IMG/VR virus record: IMGVR_UViG_3300044641_002452
Location: 1-54,584 of that record
DNA length: 54,584 nt
Source: a virus
Direction: 5' to 3' (one strand)
The position numbers and the translations under genes are program-made. Shown piece after piece: positions 49,659 through 54,584 of the stretch (position 1 is its first letter; each line of letters starts with the position of its first letter). Under the pieces are notes generated by a model that worked only from the letters and a program-made list of their open reading frames with translations, was not told the origin of the DNA and made no database searches.

Positions 49659-50294
49659 ATGATTAAACCAGCCGATAATTTGTTGTTTGCTAGAATAGAT
49701 GGTATACCCATCTTAGATAAGAAAAAAGCCTCCAAAGAAATTTTAGCACTTGATAGTAAGTTAAGTTTTTGGGACAACTATAGACATACACAAATGTTTC
49801 CTTTAAACACTAAAGGCGGGATAGGTGTCGACGGAACTAGTAATAATCAACCGGGTGACTTTTGTTGGGTTAGTCATACTCCTGCAGTAATCGTTGATTG
49901 GTTTGAAGATTATATTTTTCCCTGGATAGGCTGTAAAGCTAGAGTAATGGCGTTGATAACAAAACCAGGTGGGGCAAACAACGAACATATTGATTGTAGT
50001 CCCCATGAGTTGAACACGTTACAACATAAGATAAGAATTGTTTTGCAAGGTAATACTAGTACACTATACTGGATTACTGATAAAGGAAAAGTATCTGCTC
50101 CTGATATAGAACATGCATTTGTAATGGATGGTGGCTTCCCTCACGGGATGATTAACACATCAGATGAATGTAAGGTTACATTAGCATTAGGTGCACCTTG
50201 GAATGGTAAAGATCAGTATGATGATATTACTATATTGCAATATCGAAATGAATACAAAATGCCTGATGATGTGAGTCACTTGTGGAAAAAGTGA
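49659..50294 (+). CDS. 2OG-Fe(II) oxygenase-like protein
   Basis: 211 residues. 'GGANNEHIDCSPHELNTLQHKIRIVL' gives HxD at about residue 110 and 'VMDGGFPHGMINTSDECKVTLALGAPW' a distal His at about 163. Typical jelly-roll strands between. Sequence differs strongly from the upstream gene, so the two are old paralogues. Substrate unknown. tRNA-Pro follows after a late motif. Confidence 0.62.
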   Translation: MIKPADNLLFARIDGIPILDKKKASKEILALDSKLSFWDNYRHTQMFPLNTKGGIGVDGTSNNQPGDFCWVSHTPAVIVDWFEDYIFPWIGCKARVMALITKPGGANNEHIDCSPHELNTLQHKIRIVLQGNTSTLYWITDKGKVSAPDIEHAFVMDGGFPHGMINTSDECKVTLALGAPWNGKDQYDDITILQYRNEYKMPDDVSHLWKK

Positions 50295-50310
50295 TTCGAT
50301 AACATCGGGC

Positions 50311-50318
50311 TATAAATA
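50311..50318 (+). promoter_or_regulatory. Late promoter motif (TATAAATA) before tRNA-Pro
   Basis: TATAAATA ends 3 nt before tRNA-Pro at 50322. It may start late transcription of the following tRNA and small-gene unit. Confidence 0.4.
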
Positions 50319-50321
50319 ATT

Positions 50322-50398
50322 CGGAGTGTGGCGCAGTCTGGTAGCGCACCTGGTTTGGGACCAGGGGGTCCAAGGTTCGAATCCTTGTACTCCGACCA
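50322..50398 (+). tRNA. tRNA-Pro(TGG)
   Basis: Anticodon TGG at 50356-50358, acceptor CGGAGTG/TACTCCG with one G-U, discriminator A, CCA encoded. Confidence 0.95.
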
Positions 50399-50420
50399 AG
50401 TTTAATTTAAAGGAAATCAA

Positions 50421-50606
50421 ATGAGTAAAGGTAGTAGACCAAGACCATTTAGTATAAGTTTAGAGGAATTAGCCGATAAGCATGATGCTATATTCGGTAA
50501 GAAGCCACCAAAAGAACGATACGTTCCTCCTCCTCTCCCTGACATGAATGTAGAAAAGCCAGTCATTGATTGGGGAAATGTTAAAGACAGTGAACAAGGT
50601 GGTTAA
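50421..50606 (+). CDS. Small phage protein, 61 residues
   Basis: AAAGGAAA ribosome site. 'GSRPRPFSISLEELADKHDAIFGKK' at the start recalls short conserved proteins of T4-like marine phages, with a Pro-rich middle. Function unknown. It lies between tRNA-Pro and tRNA-Val. Confidence 0.65.
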   Translation: MSKGSRPRPFSISLEELADKHDAIFGKKPPKERYVPPPLPDMNVEKPVIDWGNVKDSEQGG

Positions 50607-50616
50607 ATAAAATAAA

Positions 50617-50692
50617 GGGTCGTTAGCTCAGTTGGTAGAGCGTCTGCCTTACACGCAGAATGTCGGCAGTTCGAGCCTGTCACGACCCACCA
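50617..50692 (+). tRNA. tRNA-Val(TAC)
   Basis: Anticodon TAC at 50650-50652, acceptor GGGTCGT/ACGACCC, discriminator A, CCA encoded. Confidence 0.96.
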
Positions 50693-50698
50693 ATCATT

Positions 50699-50848
50699 AT
50701 GAAATTATTTGAAGCAACAGTAAGAGTGAACGGTAAAGAGTTCACAGACAGAGTAGGAGCAAACAATGCTGAAGAAGCACGTATGCTATTACAACAACGT
50801 CATGGACCTAGAGCAGTTCCTTATATGCCAAAAATGATACCAAGTTAA
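50699..50848 (+). CDS. Small protein, 49 residues
   Basis: From ATG 50699, 6 nt after tRNA-Val: 'KLFEATVRVNGKEFTDRVGANNAEEARMLLQQRHG', an alpha/beta pattern seen in short phage proteins. A longer reading would run through the tRNA. No ribosome site. Function unknown. Confidence 0.6.
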   Translation: MKLFEATVRVNGKEFTDRVGANNAEEARMLLQQRHGPRAVPYMPKMIPS

Positions 50849-50850
50849 AT

Positions 50851-50926
50851 GCGGGATTAGCTCAGTTGGTAGAGCGATACCTTGCCAAGGTATAGGTCGA
50901 GAGTTCGAGCCTCTTATCCCGCTCCA
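50851..50926 (+). tRNA. tRNA-Gly(GCC)
   Basis: Anticodon GCC at 50884-50886; reads GGC and GGU. Acceptor GCGGGAT/ATCCCGC, discriminator T, CCA encoded. It is the tRNA that would decode the GGU codons of the iscU hop site. Confidence 0.96.
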
Positions 50927-50951
50927 TTTTTTACAACCAAAGAAAGAAACT

Positions 50952-51164
50952 ATGACAGAATCAAGAGCACGTTATACAAGTGAAGAAGCCGCCAACGCAG
51001 TTGGAAATCGGTTTGATTTAGTACTCATTGCCGCACAGCGTGTAAGAGAATTAAAGCGAGGACATCGTTCTACACTTAATACTAAAGCAGGTCCTACAGT
51101 TACAGCATTGATGGAAATTGAAAAGGGTCTTGTTGGCAGAGACTATTTAAGACGTATTCGATAA
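50952..51164 (+). CDS. rpoZ: RNA polymerase omega subunit-like protein
   Basis: 70 residues. 'VGNRFDLVLIAAQRVRELKRGH' followed by 'KAGPTVTALMEIEKGLVGRDYLRRI' matches RpoZ: helix 1 with NRF-LVL-A--R-R-L, then the loop and the 'PTV-AL-EI--G' helix. Length is near the bacterial norm (80-90). Omega chaperones the beta' subunit and supports ppGpp response. A phage version may replace or compete with the host subunit. Ribosome site AAAGAAAG. Confidence 0.82.
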   Translation: MTESRARYTSEEAANAVGNRFDLVLIAAQRVRELKRGHRSTLNTKAGPTVTALMEIEKGLVGRDYLRRIR

Positions 51165-51173
51165 ACTATAATA

Positions 51174-51195
51174 GCGGGCATCATTAGATGCCTGC
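51174..51195 (+). terminator. Hairpin after rpoZ, weak terminator
   Basis: 9-bp stem GCGGGCATC/GATGCCTGC with an ATTA loop. No T-run follows, so factor-independent termination would be poor; it could stabilise the 3' end. Confidence 0.4.
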
Positions 51196-51246
51196 CAAAC
51201 CATCCAGAATGGTAATTTACTCAAAATTTTAATACATCATATTGTA

Positions 51247-51254
51247 TATAAATA
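51247..51254 (+). promoter_or_regulatory. Late promoter (TATAAATA) before the sugar cassette
   Basis: TATAAATA ends 6 nt before ATG 51261, the first gene of a coupled cassette running to the window's end. Confidence 0.6.
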
Positions 51255-51260
51255 TGTTGT

Positions 51261-51968
51261 ATGCTTAATATTTTAATTCCATTGGCAGGTGAAGGTAGTA
51301 GATTTAAAAATACCCACAGTTTACCTAAACCCTTAATATCAATAAATGATAAGCCTATGATTGTAAGAGCAATCGAAAGTTTAGGGATTACTGGTAAGTA
51401 TCATTTTGTTATTCGCAATAATGAATTCATGCAACAAACAATAGGTGCAATTTACAGCATCTGTCCTGATCCAAACATTGTTTCAGTTAATTATACTCCC
51501 AATGGAGCTGCCGCATCCGCATTAATTATGGAAGACTATATTAATAAAGATGATGAATTAATTATTGCAAATTGTGATCAAATAATGAATTGGAATGCAT
51601 ATGATGTAATTTCTGACATGAGAACATATGACGGGGCAGTAGTTACAATAACTGATAATGATCCAAAACATAGTTATGTAAGAATAGAAGATGGCTTTGC
51701 AATACAATTTGTTGAAAAGGAAGTGATTAGCAAACATGCACTAACCGGCATACACTATTGGAAACATGCAAAATATTTTTTTGAATCAGCAAAACGTATG
51801 ATAAACGATGGTAAAAAATCAGCGAATGGTGAATATTACATAGCACCTACATACAATTATCTAGTAAAAGAGGGGATGGATATTGGAGTATGCAGAATAC
51901 AAAATTCAGAATTTTACCCGGTAGGCACTCCCGAAGATTTGGAGAAGTATTTATATGATAGTAGGTAA
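51261..51968 (+). CDS. Sugar-phosphate nucleotidyltransferase
   Basis: 235 residues. 'NILIPLAGEGSRFKNTHSLPKPLISINDKPMI' is the N-terminal G-x-G-x-R...PK signature of NTP_transferase enzymes, which join a sugar phosphate to an NTP. 'DELIIANCDQIMNW' supplies the metal-binding Asp; 'NGEYYIAPTYNYLVKEG' and 'FYPVGTPEDLEKYL' resemble RmlA-type C-terminal parts. First gene of the cassette; overlaps the next by 14 nt. Sugar unknown. Confidence 0.85.
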   Translation: MLNILIPLAGEGSRFKNTHSLPKPLISINDKPMIVRAIESLGITGKYHFVIRNNEFMQQTIGAIYSICPDPNIVSVNYTPNGAAASALIMEDYINKDDELIIANCDQIMNWNAYDVISDMRTYDGAVVTITDNDPKHSYVRIEDGFAIQFVEKEVISKHALTGIHYWKHAKYFFESAKRMINDGKKSANGEYYIAPTYNYLVKEGMDIGVCRIQNSEFYPVGTPEDLEKYLYDSR

Positions 51969-52275
51969 ACTATCTGACCACGACCGTGGTTGGATCATCG
52001 GAGACTTTGACAAAAGTTTATTACGCACAAAAGATTTTGAAGTGTGTGTTAGAGTGCATCCTAAAGGTGAAGTATACGGCGCACACTATCATAAACTAAT
52101 CACAGAATATAATGTGTTAATATCAGGCAAAATGACAATGTGCGGAGTAGAGTTAAATGCAGGTGATACATTCATCGTAGAAACAAACGAAATTGCAGAT
52201 CCTATATTTTTGGAAGACTGCACTGTGGTATGTGTTAAAACACCTAGTATACCGGGAGACAAATATATAGTATGA
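51955..52275 (+). CDS. Cupin-like protein
   Basis: 106 residues. 'VHPKGEVYGAHYHKLITEYNVLISGKMTMCGVELNAGDTFIV' holds cupin motif 1 with the G(x)HxH and Glu ligands, then motif 2. Such small cupins are sugar isomerases, epimerases or sensors. Starts inside the nucleotidyltransferase; overlaps the next start by ATGA. Role in the sugar pathway is inferred. Confidence 0.72.
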   Translation: MIVGKLSDHDRGWIIGDFDKSLLRTKDFEVCVRVHPKGEVYGAHYHKLITEYNVLISGKMTMCGVELNAGDTFIVETNEIADPIFLEDCTVVCVKTPSIPGDKYIV

Positions 52276-52973
52276 CAACTTGGATATTTGATGTTGATGG
52301 CGTATTATGTGATACTGGTCAAAAAATTGATCCAGATTTTCATGCATGGTTTCTTGAATGGAGTAAAAATAAAAAATATGTCATACTTACCGGTGGTGAA
52401 AGACATTCTACCATAAACCAAATAGGATCAGAAATACTTAACAATGCAAAAATACAGTTTCATTGTATGGGTAATCATGTATTCATTGAAGGTAGAGAAT
52501 ATAAATTAAATCAATTTACATTAAGACCCGAAGAATTATATTGGCTTAATAGTTATATACAAGAAAGCCCATATACCACTAAAACAGGTAACCACATAGA
52601 ACAACGAACAGGTAGTTTGAATGTTTCAGTGGTGGGAAGAAATGCAACAATTGATGACCGTAATAAATATATTGAATGGGATAGAAAGCACAACGAGCGT
52701 AAGTTACTAGCTACTAAATTTGTAGAACAATTTCCTAGATTTGAAGCATATCTAGGAGGTAATACAAGTATTGATATTTGTTTACGTGGCGCCAACAAGG
52801 GTAGCTGTACGGGTCTTTTGATGATTGATTATGATTTAACTGATTCATATTTTTTCGGGGATAAATGTTTTACTGATGGAATAGATTATCCCATGACTAT
52901 TAATAAGGTTAATAAATATTTTCAAATTGACAATGGTTATAAAGAAACTTGGGAAATACTAAAAACATTATGA
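52272..52973 (+). CDS. HAD-superfamily phosphatase
   Basis: 233 residues. 'WIFDVDGVLCDTGQ' is the DxDGT/V motif I with nucleophile Asp; 'VILTGGERHST' is motif II. Motif III/IV Asp residues appear in 'YFFGDKCFTDGIDYP' near the C-terminus. This layout, with a cap after motif II, is like phosphomannomutase/phosphatase-type HADs. Would free the sugar from a phosphate. Coupled to both neighbours by ATGA overlap. Confidence 0.8.
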   Translation: MTTWIFDVDGVLCDTGQKIDPDFHAWFLEWSKNKKYVILTGGERHSTINQIGSEILNNAKIQFHCMGNHVFIEGREYKLNQFTLRPEELYWLNSYIQESPYTTKTGNHIEQRTGSLNVSVVGRNATIDDRNKYIEWDRKHNERKLLATKFVEQFPRFEAYLGGNTSIDICLRGANKGSCTGLLMIDYDLTDSYFFGDKCFTDGIDYPMTINKVNKYFQIDNGYKETWEILKTL

Positions 52974-53428
52974 TATACATTGCACATAGGGGATTGTTTA
53001 ATGGTCCTGATGTTAATTTAGAGAACAGACCACAGCAAATTGAATTAGCATTAAGTAAAGGCTATCATTGTGAAGTAGATGTGTGGTATGTAGATGATAA
53101 GTGGTTTCTAGGACATGACCATCCTGACTATGAAGTGTCATATGAATTTATAGAACAACCTAATTTATGGTTACATGCAAAGAATTTAGATGCACTATAT
53201 GTCATGGGTGCAAACAGAATACTAAATTTCTTTTGGCATGAAAGTGATAGTTGTGTGTTAACTAGTCAAGGTGACATATGGACACAACCCGGTAAGCCAC
53301 TGACACGGAACAGTATTATGGTCATGCCGGAGTATATAGACAATACATTAAACAATGTATTAAATGTAGAATGCATGGCTATATGTAGCGACTATATAAA
53401 TAAAATAAAGGAAATAAGATGCGACTAA
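52970..53428 (+). CDS. GDPD-like (glycerophosphodiester phosphodiesterase fold) protein
   Basis: 152 residues from ATG 52970. 'IYIAHRGLFNGPDVNLENRPQQIELALSKGYHCEVDVWYVDDKWFLGHDHP' has the HR, E-N and E-D...H motifs of GDPD enzymes in order. It is about half the usual length and misses the C-terminal metal Lys region, so it may have a shorter barrel or a distinct phosphodiester substrate. Overlaps the HAD by ATGA and the SGNH-like gene by 10 nt. Confidence 0.75.
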   Translation: MIYIAHRGLFNGPDVNLENRPQQIELALSKGYHCEVDVWYVDDKWFLGHDHPDYEVSYEFIEQPNLWLHAKNLDALYVMGANRILNFFWHESDSCVLTSQGDIWTQPGKPLTRNSIMVMPEYIDNTLNNVLNVECMAICSDYINKIKEIRCD

Positions 53429-54258
53429 TTGGATGCGGTGATAGTTGGTGTTGGGGGTCAGAGTTAGTTGATCCAATAGAGGAACCTATTCCAATAATGA
53501 AATTAGGTATCGATGCCCATCACCTACATCTTAAACCAGTGAACGAAGCATTTAGATTAAAACACAAATATCTCAATATATTTGCCAAATCAATAAATGC
53601 AACAGAAATTGTTGATTTAAGTAAATGTGCATACAGTAATGACGCTATATCACGTACACTACTTGAATGGCTAAGTATTGAGGGATATACTTCTGGTAGA
53701 GACACTAGTGATTTATTCATTACTATTGGTTGGACAAGTCCAGAAAGAACTGAGTTTTATTACAAAGACAACCCTCAAGGTATTCGATGGCAAGAATTTG
53801 GGCCTTGGGCTTTAGATTACGATTGCAAAAATGATGATATAAATCAACTGATGCGTTTATACTTTGAACATTTTTATTGTGAAGAAGAATTTTTACTTAG
53901 ATGGGTTACAACTGTTTGGCATACTGAAATGATGTTAAAACAACTTAATATAAAATATGTAATGCATCAGGCATTTTATCATCATTACCAACAAATGATT
54001 TACCAATGGGATGATAAAAAATATACAGAAAAAATTCATACTACTGAATTAGGAATTAAAAAAATATGGGAAAGCATTGACAAAGTTAAATTTATTAACA
54101 AAGATAGTAAAGAACAAGGTACAATGCACCACTATCTTCTTTCACAAGTAAATAACGACTATGAAAAAGTATTTGAAGTGTTCCATCCTAACAGTTATGG
54201 TCACAAATTGTGGGCTGAATATATGTACAAATACTGTGTTGAACATAATTTACTGTGA
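53419..54258 (+). CDS. SGNH-hydrolase-like protein
   Basis: 279 residues. 'RLIGCGDSWCWGSELV' holds GDSxxxG block I; 'ITIGWTSPERTEFYY' is a possible block III and 'VFHPNSYGHKLWAEYM' block V. An acyl-sugar esterase role fits the cassette but is inferred. Ribosome site AAAGGAAATAAG. Its stop overlaps the next start (GTGA). Confidence 0.65.
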   Translation: MRLIGCGDSWCWGSELVDPIEEPIPIMKLGIDAHHLHLKPVNEAFRLKHKYLNIFAKSINATEIVDLSKCAYSNDAISRTLLEWLSIEGYTSGRDTSDLFITIGWTSPERTEFYYKDNPQGIRWQEFGPWALDYDCKNDDINQLMRLYFEHFYCEEEFLLRWVTTVWHTEMMLKQLNIKYVMHQAFYHHYQQMIYQWDDKKYTEKIHTTELGIKKIWESIDKVKFINKDSKEQGTMHHYLLSQVNNDYEKVFEVFHPNSYGHKLWAEYMYKYCVEHNLL

Positions 54259-54584
54259 AAAATATTGCTGTAATTTTAAGAGGTCATTATAGAACATGGG
54301 ACTATAATCATAAAGCCGCTTTCAAGTTTTACGAATCAATAGCAGAGAACGTTGAGTATTATTTTGTTACTTGGCAACTTGAGAATATGCCCACAAAAAG
54401 AATAACTGACAGCTTTATAGATAATAATCAAAAACTAATTAAGTTTTTACCTGTTTTTATTGACCCCTTTCACTATACTTCTTGGCTTGGACCAAGTCAC
54501 TTAAATTATTCAATCATTCCCTATAAAAAACAACGTGAACGTGAGATAGTATATGATGCAGTATTTGATACAAGACCTGATATT
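54255..54584 (+). CDS. Partial gene, possible glycosyltransferase-like
   Basis: 110 residues visible, cut by the window edge. GTG start at 54255 overlaps the preceding stop. Reads 'NIAVILRGHYRTWDYNHKAAFKFYESIAENVEYYFVTW', then 'IVYDAVFDTRPDI'. The start and the 'DTRPD' segment resemble viral and bacterial proteins annotated as glycosyltransferase-like. Identity is uncertain because the rest is missing. Confidence 0.5.
   Translation, partial: MKNIAVILRGHYRTWDYNHKAAFKFYESIAENVEYYFVTWQLENMPTKRITDSFIDNNQKLIKFLPVFIDPFHYTSWLGPSHLNYSIIPYKKQREREIVYDAVFDTRPDI

Noticed and set aside
1-54584. CRISPR array
   Set aside because: The repeats in this window are coding repeats in fibre genes, not regular short repeats with unique spacers.

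Overview
This window looks like part of the genome of a large, T4-like (myovirus-type) tailed phage with an AT-rich genome. The evidence is a block of long repetitive fibre and baseplate genes, a PAAR spike-tip protein, a class Ia ribonucleotide reductase with glutaredoxin, an SleB-type wall hydrolase, many HNH homing-endonuclease-like genes, T4-like late promoter motifs (NATAAATA) and 27 tRNA genes. The host is inferred, not seen. Host-type -35/-10 promoters point to a sigma70 bacterium, and the IscU protein reads like a betaproteobacterial one.

Layout. 1-1.7 kb: remnant of a homing-type gene, a terminator, a fatty acid desaturase, a DUF6165-like gene and a degenerate HNH gene. 1.7-20.8 kb: six structural genes, including a 3714-residue repeat fibre; three of them share an N-terminal motif. 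20.8-25.3 kb: a conserved phage gene, nrdA, nrdB, glutaredoxin and a small beta-rich protein. 25.3-29.5 kb: PAAR tip protein, two tail proteins, and a 2OG-oxygenase fused to a DUF6817-like domain lying between them. 29.5-33.1 kb: SleB hydrolase, DUF2452-like gene, HNH gene, iscU with an in-frame stop, and small genes. 33.1-40.3 kb: oxygenase-like and acetyltransferase genes on the minus strand, then two desaturases, a PP-loop ATPase and several accessory proteins on the plus strand. 40.3-51.2 kb: the tRNA region, with 27 tRNAs covering all 20 amino acids, mixed with small genes, HNH genes, host-like promoters and stretches of structured non-coding RNA. 51.2-54.6 kb: a tightly coupled sugar/surface cassette (nucleotidyltransferase, cupin, HAD phosphatase, GDPD-like, SGNH-like, and a partial gene).

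The most interesting locus is 31173-32160. An HNH endonuclease gene overlaps the start of an otherwise intact iscU. That iscU carries a 9-nt insertion, TAG TTA GGT, directly after the catalytic Cys37-Gly38 codons. The codon before the stop (GGT) and the last codon of the insertion (GGT) are identical, so a ribosome hop from GGT to GGT would restore the IscU sequence exactly. The arrangement resembles the T4 gene 60 bypass, which forms a mobile cassette with the MobA endonuclease. The phage also encodes a tRNA-Gly(GCC) able to read GGU.

Second-tier observations are a tRNA set close to self-sufficient (including an initiator-like tRNA), a repeated unknown RNA element between tRNAs, late promoters placed 4-8 nt before start codons of accessory genes, a phage RpoZ (omega) homologue, and a lipoprotein with a CxxCH motif. 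All calls come from reading the sequence; no database search was possible.
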